From: a virus
Length of the DNA: 45,001 nt
Reading direction: 5' to 3' (one strand)
Virus record (IMG/VR): IMGVR_UViG_3300043449_002207
Location: 1-45,001 of that record
This document shows, in pieces, positions 6,346 through 16,000 of the stretch. The stretch's first letter is position 1. Each line of letters begins with the position of its first letter. The notes below the pieces were generated by a model. It ran no database searches, had not been told where the DNA came from, and saw nothing but the letters and a program-made list of their open reading frames with translations. Made by a program: the position numbers and the translations under genes.

Positions 6346-8742
6346 TTAGTTGTTTCCTTCAAAAACGACCTTGTTAAGTTTACCAACAATATCGTTTGTT
6401 GCGGCTCCCGCGCCTGCCGCAGTTCCCGTAATTTTTAAAATGTTTGTATTGGTCAAAGTTAGGCCGGTTACTTCGGTGTAACCCGCATTAGCCGCTAAGG
6501 CTAAGCCCCCACTTGCGTTCATTGTCGTTGAGCACCGGACAACGGTTGAGCTAACTCGAATACATATAACATCAACGTCCCATGACGCCGCAGCGGTTGT
6601 AGCGAGTGCTGTAGAATCAAAAACTACAGTCCCCCCAAAATAAACTTTTACCTGTTTTGTAGAAGTTGAGTTGACTACTGTACCCGCATATCTTGCGCGA
6701 ACACTATGGCCGTTAACGTCGAGCGTGCTGGCGGGTGTTGTGTAAGTGTAAAGGTCAGTTTCACTCGTCGTTGTATTTCCGGCATCGGCAAATCCTTCTG
6801 TTAAAGTTCCGCCAGTCGCATAGCGAACATTACTTGCTTTAGTTTGGAAGTGGGTTCCGTTATATTCGTGACTACCGGCTTCAGCGGTTGTGTTTATTGT
6901 TCCCGAATCAAACTTTAATGGAGATGTTCCGGCTGTAGCTGAACCGGCTTTGACATGAACATTGGCTGAAATAGACCCAACGCCCAAGCCAACACCTACA
7001 CCTGCACTATTTATTCTAATGTAATTACCAGAATTGCCCGGGTCGTTAAGATACAGCGCCGCTGCCTGCATTGAAATCGCGGTAGTAGATCCAATATAAA
7101 AATCTAAATTTGCTGACTCTTGTTGAGTCATTCTCCAGTTAGTACTCGATGCTGAAGGGTATCCCATTATTACCCCATCGGTTGACGTTTCTCCGCTTGT
7201 CGTCGAATGGGTAAATTGCGCCATGTTTGCCTTAGCCCCAGTAGTGGCCGCATCAATATGTAACAGAGATGTCGGAGTTAGCTCGTTAATCCCTAAGCCT
7301 GCCGATGTAAAATTACCATCAACTGTGGTGCCATTCGTAAATCTAATGCCTGAGTTTGTTATTCCGATTTGTTTACTGAAATCGTTGCTGTATAATTGTG
7401 TTTGGGAATTACTGACGCGAACTTTAACCCCACCAGGAGAAGTTAAATCTATAGAGCCGCCAGTCTCTTGGTTTTGTATAACAAAATCAGTTCCGCCGGT
7501 ATTCCCCACTATCACGCCATCGGTAGCGGTTGTCCCTGTGCTTGTTCCCGCAAAAAACTGCAAATACGATGCGATAGCGTTGCCTCCGTTAATCTTGAGT
7601 CTTTTATTTGTTGTATCGTAAACAAAATCAGAAGTTCCCGTTAAAACGTTAGAGCCATCGCCATAACCCACATAGGTAGAGGTTAAAGCAGCTGAACCGC
7701 CGCCGGCAGGGGTTGCCCAGGTTCCATCGCCGCGCCAAAATGTCGAAGAGGTTGCGCTTGTGCCTGAATTTAAATTTGTGACAGGGAGATTTCCTGTTAC
7801 ACCAGTTGATAGCGGCAAGCCCGTTGCGTTTGTCAAAGTTCCCGAAGTGGGGGTTCCCAAAATAGGAGTTACAAAAGTGGGTGACGTGGCGAATACGGCA
7901 GCGCCGGTTCCAGTCTCGTCGGATATAGTATTTTTTAATTGCAACGAAGTTGTCGCAGCAAATTGCGAAAGCGGATTAGCAACGAGAGCGTCTCCGCCGC
8001 CAGAGGGTGCGGCCCACGTTCCGTCACCACGCCAAAACGTGGATGCCGTTGCCGCAGTTCCGCTGTTTAAATTTGTTACAGGAAGGTTGCCAGTTACTCC
8101 AGTTGAGAGTGGAAGGCCAGTCGCATTCGTTAAAGTTCCCGAGGTGGGCGTTCCAAGTATCGGGGTTACGAAAGTCGGAGAAGTTGAAAAAACTAAAGAG
8201 CCTGTTCCAGTTTCATCCGTGACCGCAGTAATTAAATTCGCAGAAGACGGAGTCGCGAGCGCAGTCGCAACGCCAGTTCCAAGTCCCGACACTCCAGTCG
8301 CAATAGGTAAACCAGTCGCGTTGGTGAGAGTCCCCGAAGTTGGCGTTCCAAGAATAGGAGTTACGAGCGTTGGCGATGTTGCAAAACATGCAGCGCCCGA
8401 GCCAGTCTCGTCGCTTAAGGTATTTTTTAATTGAAGCGAGGTTGTCGCCGCAAACTGAGAGAGCGGGTTCGCAACAAGAGCGTCACCTGTTCCAGCAGCG
8501 GTCGCCCACTTTACTCCGAGAGTTTGCGCGCTATCTGCGGTGAGAACCTGTCCATTGGTTCCGACAGGAAGTCTTGCGTCGACAGAGCTATATGTCCACA
8601 CGTCTCCCTTTGTTGTAAGCGGAGAGGTGCTTCCGCTTCCCCCTTGATTCACTCCTGAAATATCAGGATAGACCGTGGTCGTGGCCCCAGCGAACATGGT
8701 CGCCAAAAGTGTGAGTGATAAAAATAGTTTATTTTTTTTCAT
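6346..8742 (-). CDS. Secreted-type tail fibre/appendage protein with internal repeats
   Basis: The 798-residue protein starts with a signal-peptide-like sequence ([22 protein letters not shown]). It then has repeats built of [18 protein letters not shown], then [17 protein letters not shown], then [11 protein letters not shown], a module common in phage and metagenomic tail fibres, followed by a Gly/Thr/Ser-rich beta region. Residues from about 450 on look like a beta-structured fibre shaft and tip. No S74 chaperone motif is visible. It would help bind the host surface. A Sec signal on a virion protein is unusual, and a secreted or cell-surface role is the alternative. AGGAG precedes the ATG. 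Confidence 0.78.
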   Translation of the reverse strand: MKKNKLFLSLTLLATMFAGATTTVYPDISGVNQGGSGSTSPLTTKGDVWTYSSVDARLPVGTNGQVLTADSAQTLGVKWATAAGTGDALVANPLSQFAATTSLQLKNTLSDETGSGAACFATSPTLVTPILGTPTSGTLTNATGLPIATGVSGLGTGVATALATPSSANLITAVTDETGTGSLVFSTSPTFVTPILGTPTSGTLTNATGLPLSTGVTGNLPVTNLNSGTAATASTFWRGDGTWAAPSGGGDALVANPLSQFAATTSLQLKNTISDETGTGAAVFATSPTFVTPILGTPTSGTLTNATGLPLSTGVTGNLPVTNLNSGTSATSSTFWRGDGTWATPAGGGSAALTSTYVGYGDGSNVLTGTSDFVYDTTNKRLKINGGNAIASYLQFFAGTSTGTTATDGVIVGNTGGTDFVIQNQETGGSIDLTSPGGVKVRVSNSQTQLYSNDFSKQIGITNSGIRFTNGTTVDGNFTSAGLGINELTPTSLLHIDAATTGAKANMAQFTHSTTSGETSTDGVIMGYPSASSTNWRMTQQESANLDFYIGSTTAISMQAAALYLNDPGNSGNYIRINSAGVGVGLGVGSISANVHVKAGSATAGTSPLKFDSGTINTTAEAGSHEYNGTHFQTKASNVRYATGGTLTEGFADAGNTTTSETDLYTYTTPASTLDVNGHSVRARYAGTVVNSTSTKQVKVYFGGTVVFDSTALATTAAASWDVDVICIRVSSTVVRCSTTMNASGGLALAANAGYTEVTGLTLTNTNILKITGTAAGAGAATNDIVGKLNKVVFEGNN
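7687..8472 (-). repeat. Imperfect tandem repeats inside the fibre gene
   Basis: The coding sequence carries three or more diverged copies of a unit that encodes [20 protein letters not shown], and two copies of the longer block ending in FWRGDGTW plus [21 protein letters not shown]. Copies differ at many third codon positions, so they are old duplications under protein-level constraint and not recent slippage. They could recombine with each other or with fibres of other phages. Confidence 0.8.
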
Positions 8743-8750
8743 AATTTCTC

Positions 8751-10046
8751 CTATGCGTATTTAACATCTAACCACGCGGCCATGTGAAGGTGACACGAAG
8801 CTGGAATGGTTGCGGTCGTTACAAGTCCTAAACAATAAATTCCGTTGGCAGGAAGCGTAATATCTGAAGAAGATATTTCATTTGCGTAGTCCGCCGCGAT
8901 ACCCGAAATGGCAGTCGTTGAACCAGCGACAACGGTTCCAAGTGTGAAAATATTCACGCCCACGCCGCCCGATGTTGCTGGGCGAGTGACGGGATACAAC
9001 CCCCAGGTAAAGTTTCCAGTCGCCGCAACATCGTTACAGTTGATGGCAATTCGAACTCTGAACTTTGCAGCAAGTCCAAGCATGGCCGCAAACTCAGTTG
9101 AGTTGATTGCGACAAGTCCTATTGGATACAAGGAGCCGACGCCGTTTGCGACAATGGCGTTTCCGCCGTATGGAATGGAGTACGTTCCAGCAACCTGCGC
9201 TGCTGTGTGAGTTCCAGCAACCGACAGAATGCTTCTCCAACGAGCCATATGTAAAATGAAAGCATCGTAAACGGCATTTTTCGAAGGAGCAACAGTTGTA
9301 ACTCCGTTCCATGTGGCAGCAAAAGCCGTATCACTTAAAGTTATTCCAGCGCTTGCGGCAGCGGCAGCAGCGCTTGCAGCGGCATTGGTTGCGCTTGTTG
9401 CAGCAGCAGTCGCGCTCGCAGCAGCAGCACTTTGACTTGCGAGAGCAGCAGCGGCACTTGCCGCAGCGGCAGTCGCATTTGCTTGAGCCGCATTGATGTC
9501 ACTTGCGTTCGGCCCAAGCTCAAGTCCAGTTCCGGCAGCGTTGACAATGAACATCGAGCCAGGATTATCAATCATGTTTGAGGGCCACAATAAATCGTAA
9601 TCGTCTGGGTCAAGAGAGTCTGGCAATCGGAACACCCTGTCGAGGTTGGCTTGCTGCTGAAGCAGAGCCATCATGGAATAATCAAAAGCGTCTTCATGAA
9701 TCTTTGGATAAAAAGCGCCTTGATTTTTAATATCAGTCGCTTGCTCCAGTGGGACTTCTCGGATAATTGCGAGAGACCAACCTGTTGCAAGAAAATTAGA
9801 TACGTTAAGCCAAGCTTGATTCGCGTCGAGCAAAGTTATCGTTCCGCCGTCGGGGTTGTTTACCGAAGCGTCAGAGACTTCGAAGTCGGTATCAAGAACG
9901 AGTTCGGTGTCCACGGAATCAGCGTCCGCAGTATTTCGAACAACAACCCGAAGGTGTTCTTTATTAAAAATCTTATAACCGAATTGGTATTCGTCTAAGG
10001 TTCCATTGCCGACATAATCGGCCCTGCTTATACTTCCTATCGTCAT
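8751..10046 (-). CDS. Tail fibre protein with T7 gp17-like N-terminal domain
   Basis: Residues 1-165 match the T7 tail-fibre N-terminal domain: [28 protein letters not shown], then GGTITLL and the [18 protein letters not shown] segment with its following helix. This domain attaches fibres to the tail. A helical Ala/Ser/Thr/Gln linker at about residues 180-232 likely forms a trimeric coiled coil, and the last 190 residues form a beta-rich tip. It is followed directly by the secreted-type fibre gene, so the two products may be parts of one fibre. Confidence 0.88.
   Translation of the reverse strand: MTIGSISRADYVGNGTLDEYQFGYKIFNKEHLRVVVRNTADADSVDTELVLDTDFEVSDASVNNPDGGTITLLDANQAWLNVSNFLATGWSLAIIREVPLEQATDIKNQGAFYPKIHEDAFDYSMMALLQQQANLDRVFRLPDSLDPDDYDLLWPSNMIDNPGSMFIVNAAGTGLELGPNASDINAAQANATAAAASAAAALASQSAAAASATAAATSATNAAASAAAAAASAGITLSDTAFAATWNGVTTVAPSKNAVYDAFILHMARWRSILSVAGTHTAAQVAGTYSIPYGGNAIVANGVGSLYPIGLVAINSTEFAAMLGLAAKFRVRIAINCNDVAATGNFTWGLYPVTRPATSGGVGVNIFTLGTVVAGSTTAISGIAADYANEISSSDITLPANGIYCLGLVTTATIPASCHLHMAAWLDVKYA
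9349..9500 (-). repeat. Low-complexity Ala/Ser/Thr-coding stretch in the fibre gene
   Basis: The DNA is a run of GCA/GCG/GCT- and AGC-like triplets, encoding a linker almost only of Ala, Ser, Thr, Gln and Asn. It marks the shaft linker of the T7-like fibre and can change length by slippage. The long antisense frames here are an effect of this composition. Confidence 0.8.
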
Positions 10047-10073
10047 TTAAAAAACCTCATGCCTTTCATTTAA

Positions 10074-13000
10074 TCACTTACTTTGCTTTCCTGTAATCAG
10101 TCCTTGAGTAAAATCGACAGGCCCTTCAGGCTCAGCGTCACCCGACACAACGTCCTTTAAGTAACCAACAGGCTTTTGGAAGCCGCCTAGGGGAATAGTC
10201 CTGCCTGTTGCTCCAGAAGCCACGAGCCCCAATAGGGTCATGCCATCTTTAAGGTCTCGGGTTTTGAATTCCTTGTCGTCCGACAAAAGCTTAACGCCTG
10301 AATAAATACCACGAACCCCACTTTCAAGGGTCGATACGGCAGGAGAGAGCGAGAGCTTGTCGTCCGTGTAAGTCGGCCTGTCCTCAACCCCAAAAACCTG
10401 ATTGATATTTTTGTCAAAATACTTGCGGCTATAGTTTATTGTCGGCCCCACGAGGGGAATCATTGCCGTTCCGAACCTAAACTGAGAGTCAAAAAACGTA
10501 TAAATAAAATCATCTAAGTATTCTTCGTCGTCGTCTTCGTCGAGCTTGCCGCGCATTCCCTTGATAATAAGGTCTCCGCCAACGGCCAGCATCATGAAGC
10601 CCATGGTGTAAATTGTCCCGAGCCTTGCGGTCGCCTGCTTGGGCGTCAAAGTTTTGAGAGCCACATTTGCTTCGGTATTTATCATATTCCCGATGACGTT
10701 AAAAAATCCTGTATACATGGAAAAATTTCGATACCAAGGAGAGCCAGTTTCAATTTCGGAAACTCCGATTGAGCGTTGGTCGCCTTGAGTCGTGCGAACT
10801 GTCGCGTCCGCATGGCGAACTGCTCCGTCTATTTCAAGCCCGCGTGACAGTGCGGAGTTGTAAGCAGCAAGCCACACAATGTTCGACGTTTGCCTCTGGG
10901 TCATCTTCATGAGAGCAAACGAGTTCGCCTCAAGGAAGTCTGCTGCTTTCGTTATACGGCTTGGATTAAGGGCAATTCCCTTAAGGTCACGTTGCGCTTC
11001 AGCAGCGCCTTCTTCAATCTCGGTTCTCATGAACTTAGATTTTTCAGCAATAAAATTTGCGGTATCATTTGGCGCCGTCAAATAAGAAACCGTGGCCGCG
11101 CGCGTATGTTTCAGCGAATTCCACAAACTTCCTTGGTCGATATTTACTTGAGCAGGAAACAACGAAGCATAGTTTTGCAGTGCGTTGCCAAAGTTCCATA
11201 TCATTGTGTTTGCCGTGGCACTTGCCTTGAGGAACCCTGCAAAATCGTTGAGCCATTTTTTTGTCTTGCCGTCAGTAAAAACAACTCTGTTTGTCGAAGC
11301 TCTTTGCAAGAACGGCTCAAGCAAGTTCTCAATGACCGTTGGGTCAACCGCATGAATCGAAGCGGAGAACTCTTTATTGTAAAGCAAGCGAGCCGCCTGC
11401 TTCACTGGAGCCCGCATGTTGATGAACTTCAGAACATTATCTAAGTCGCGGTTCGTTTGTTGCAAGTCCAGAGACAGGGGCGAGAAAAATTTCACGCGCT
11501 CCTTGGTCATTCCCTTGGACACGTTCGGCATTTCATAGCCAGGGTTGCTTTCAAGAATTTCACTCTTAAGAGCATTCCTTGCGACGCTTGGGTTTGCCGA
11601 GCGGTCGTAAACGAGCGGAACATATCCGCCCTTATAGCGACCAAATGGGGTTACTATTTCTTGAGCTTTAATCTCGTTGAAATAATAACCAGTGTCTTTT
11701 TTGTGGGCAGCTTGAGCGCGAGGTTTTAATTCCTCATAAATGTTCCAGGTATTTTGGATGTATTCCATGTCGGCCTGCGTGATGCGGCCTTCTTTATACA
11801 TTCGGTTCATGAACTTATTCCAGTTCGTGGGGTCGACCTCGCCGTTCTCGTCAATAGTTCCCCAACCAAAACCCCCAAGGAGTTTCATCAAGTTCGACAG
11901 GTTTCCAGTGTGTTTTATCGCAGCGATTAAATCGAGTTTATTTTTAAACTGAGTTACTGAGCCGTCAGCTTTTCGGCCAAGCTCAGAAGCTTCGATAGGT
12001 TTCCAGTCGTTATCACTGAGAGACTTCGCCCACTCTTTAGTAAGGCCAACAAACTTTTGATAGTAGTTGTTTTTGTCCAGAATGTAATTTGTGAACGCAT
12101 CATTGATAGGTTCCCAGAAATACTTATTCCAGGGGCCGCGAGCGCCTAAGTCCATTGTTCGAACCCAAGCTTCAGTTCTTAACATGGAGTTTTTCCATCC
12201 GAGAACTTTAATTTTGAATTCGTCCCAACGAGTTTTTTCGTGGTCGTACTTCTGCGGATTTTTTCCATGCTCATCGTTTTGCAACATGGTTTCTTCTTTG
12301 ACCTTATCGAACTCAATTTTCTCTTGAGCGAGTTGAAACTGTCTTGCGTCCCTGCCGATATCTCTCATTGCGCGCATGTCATCAACAAGCTGCGAATATC
12401 TTGCGACACTCAACGTCTGCCAACCTGCCGCGCCTTGAAGTGCGCTATCCATGATCGGCTTAAGCATTGCGTGAGTGATCGGGTCATAGTTTTGAATCTT
12501 TTCCAAATACTCGTCAGCTTGCAAGGGTTGCTCTGGCCCAATTCCGAATTGAGCAAGGATTGCTTTTTGAACCATAAGATAATCAATGTCGCGAGTCTTC
12601 GCGGCGTCTTGAGTTTTGGTGCGGTAAATTTGTTTAAATAAATCGTTGCCTTTTTTGGTGAGCGCCTTAACTTCCAGCGCTGCCTTATAAAGTTCGTGAT
12701 TAAGAAGCTGCTGGCGTTTAGCTTCAATGAAGCCTGCAAAGTCTCCTTGAGAAAGGAGAACCCCTGCTTCACGAGCGGCCTTCGCGCCTGCGCGCTGATA
12801 ATCAATCGGACGAATATCCACGACACGCTTTTGCTGCATCATGAGCTTTGCTTGCTTACGACGAGCAGGGTCGGTGAAATTTATTCTTGTCCCACGACGA
12901 ATTAAATCTTTCAGAACGGCAGGGTTATTTTCAACAACGTGCTGCCATTCCATTTCCATAACCTTCGTCCATTCGTCGTTATGGATTGCATCGAGTGCAG

Positions 13001-16000
13001 CTTGGGCGAGTTCTCCGCTTTCAAGTAAGTCAGGGAACAGGTCGGACATTTCAGCTTCGACCCTTGCTTCAATGATTTCGCTTCTGTTTCCAGCTTTCGA
13101 AATCGCTTCGATTAATTCCTTGCCATTCTTGAAGCCCAACTGTTCGGCAACCATTTCAACCGGCATTCCGTCAACCTGGGTTGTCCCGCTGGGCATAGCC
13201 TTATAAGAGTCAGCGTAAAGTTTTTTAACTTCCTCGCGGTTTATTTTTAATTCGAGTCCATCTTTTTCGAGGGTTGTGTTTTTTATGAGGTCAATTGCCT
13301 TGAACCCTGGCGAATTGTTTACATCCGCAGTGATATTAGTTTCGACTTCTTTGCGCTTTGCCTTGTATTCGGGTTGGCGTTTAACGTCCGAATCTCTCAT
13401 CAGCTTAGCAAGTAAAACTTCGTCGGAATTTCTGCGAGCTTCATCAACCGCATTCATGTATCGAACTTGCTGCTCGGGGTTCATCCCCAAGGCAGCAGCG
13501 GGCAACACTGAATAGTTCATTGTGTCTTGGGCTTTTTTAATTTCTTCTTTGGTCGCGAACATTCTATCGAGAACGTCTTTGATTTCAGGAGTTATCTGCA
13601 CGCCGTAACGCTGAAAGTAAGTGTTCTTGATAGAACCGTAAATCGAAGTAAGCCAGTTCTTAAACCTGTCGAAGACGCGCTTGAGAGCGGTGCTTGGAGC
13701 CACGCCACGCATGACGTATGCTTCCAGGGTCTCAGCAAATTTCTCTTGCTGGAACTCTTTAACTTCCCCAATATCTTTCACTTCGAGATATTTAAGAATC
13801 TCTTGAAAGTCTTGTTTCAACTCCGCACTTGCTTCGGGCCTGCTCACGAGGTCATTTAAAACCCGCATGTAAAGGTGCCCAGTCTCGTGCAGGAATGACG
13901 ACTTGTCTTTTCCTTGGAACAGACGAATGATTGTCTCGCCTTCGCGCATTGCAATTTGAGCGAGAGGATTATTTTTGTCTTGATAAAAAGTTTGTGGCTC
14001 TTTTATTTTGTAAAGTCGTTTCCCTTTTTTCTCATATCCATAAGGGACTTCGTTTCCAAAGGGCCGGTTTTGTTGATTCCAAAACCCCTTGCCGTCTTCG
14101 GTTTGCCAACTCGATGGACGAATAACCTTTTTCGTATCACGTTCTACGGCTTGATAAATAGCAGTCGCAATGCCCATTCCCTGTAATGCATCAGTAACCT
14201 TAATTCCATTTTCGCCGTCAGAATCGTCGGCGACCCATTGGTTTCCATCTAAACGAAAGTGACCTTCTCCGACACCTGAGCCGCCTTGTTTTTCAGCAAA
14301 GACAGTTATTTTATCTTTAACTTCTCCGACGATTTCGCCGTCTTCGTCAAACACTGGGTCGTAGGAAACGCTAAAGTTCCATCCTGCCGCTTCGAGACGG
14401 ACAAGAGAGTTGTCGCCTTTTTTTTGATTGAACGATTCCTCATCCGCAACGAGGCCCTCACTTTGAGCCCAGTCAGGAAGGAGCCCAACTTTTTGGTCTG
14501 CAAATACAGTGTTCGCGGGGTCGGTTTTATTTGTTTCCGCATGAGGGCCGAAGTTCACCCAAGAATTTTGTCCTCGGGTTTCGGTCGTCATCGCTTTGGC
14601 AGCGAGCGCGGAATACATGCGAACGTGTGACTGCCACGCATTTTCTTCTCCGTTTTGGCCGAAAGAGTTTCCTTCTTTCACATGGCCAAAAATATCGTGA
14701 ACGATTCTGAACACGTCATTTGCAAGAAGCGGCTTTCCGTTTGAATCAACTTCATTGGTCGGAGCCAGCAGCGGATTATTTTCCACATTGTTCTCGGTTC
14801 CAAAGCCTTGATCGGTTGAGAAAAACCACATATGCCCACTTGCCACGTCATCAAATAAAGCTTGCGACGAGGCGTAAGGGTTGGGCGCGCCCGCAGGAAT
14901 AGCTTCAATTTTCAAACCCATTTGTTTTACAATTTGAAATTGAGAAATAGTTTCTTGGATAAGAGCAGCGTAAGCCGCTTTGACTTCAGGGTTGCTTGGC
15001 TCGTGCTTCATTGCCTCAAAGGCATCAGCGATTTTCTTGGAACGAACAGGGTCAACGCGAGCATATTCAGATTGACGAGCAACCTTCAAGCCAGAGTTTC
15101 GAACGTAATTTTCTGCTAATTGTCGGACGGATTGGTTTGGTCGGGCGGAGTTTGTTGGGGCGTTTCGGAGCGGTTCGCTTGGTGCCATCGCCGCTGCATT
15201 GCTACTTTGTCCTGATTCGAGTCTTCCTCGTCGCTGATTAGCTGCGAGTTCTCTTGCTTGCTCGACTGATTTTGTGGCGAGGAGTTGGCGGACTTCTCCT
15301 TCGCTTGCATCTTGGACTTCATTCTTAAAGTTTACACCATAACGCCCCTCAAGCTCAAGTAAAGATTGCGTTGTGGCCTTCTCAACTGGCGACTGATTTA
15401 AAGCCCCTGCCGCAGCAGGAGTGTCGGCAGCTTCGATTCGAACTCCGTACTTGTTGAAAAGTTCGACAGGGTTTAAGCCTTCTCGTTCTGCCAAAGTCTT
15501 GAATACCGCTTCGACTGCCGCCGCATTATCCTTAGCTTCTTGAGGGGAAGCTCTGCCTGTTTTGATTAATTGCTCCTCAATGCTTTGTCTTATTGGTGCG
15601 GTTTCGTCGAGTTTTTTTACAGTCTCAACGTGTTGTTGCTCGGTCTTCGCGTCGGCCTGAACTTGTTCGTCGGCCTTGGTCAAGGCATCGGCTTCGTCTT
15701 TTTGTTGATTGAACGTGAGCATTTCAGAATCGAACTTCACGTCGTCTTTGAGTCCAGCATAGTGTTCAGTGTCGACAAGCTTGTCGAGCCAAACAGAATA
15801 CGGAACTGCAACGTCTCCGCCAGTTTCAACGGCTTCGTCGTATTTTTCCCGAACTCCAAGGGTCTCGCTGAATTCAGCGGGGCTTAAATCTTTGCTTTGT
15901 AAATACTTCTCATAAGCTGCGACTGGAACGAATACAGTTTCAGGGCCATCTTTTGTAATTTCTTGAACGAGTTCAGTCTGTGAATCAGAAGAACGCTTTT

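Noticed and set aside
7760-8434. Long + strand frame (224 codons) opposite the fibre gene
   Set aside because: It mirrors the repeat units of the - strand fibre gene, is Val/Pro-rich as expected of an antisense frame, and has no ribosome site.
9349-9500. CRISPR-like or tandem DNA repeats
   Set aside because: The pattern is Ala/Ser/Thr codon repetition in a fibre linker, without equal repeats and spacers.
10890-11444. Long + strand frame (184 codons) inside the giant ejection gene
   Set aside because: Antisense shadow with no ribosome site and no recognisable domain; the ejection frame itself is fully open and has clear motifs.
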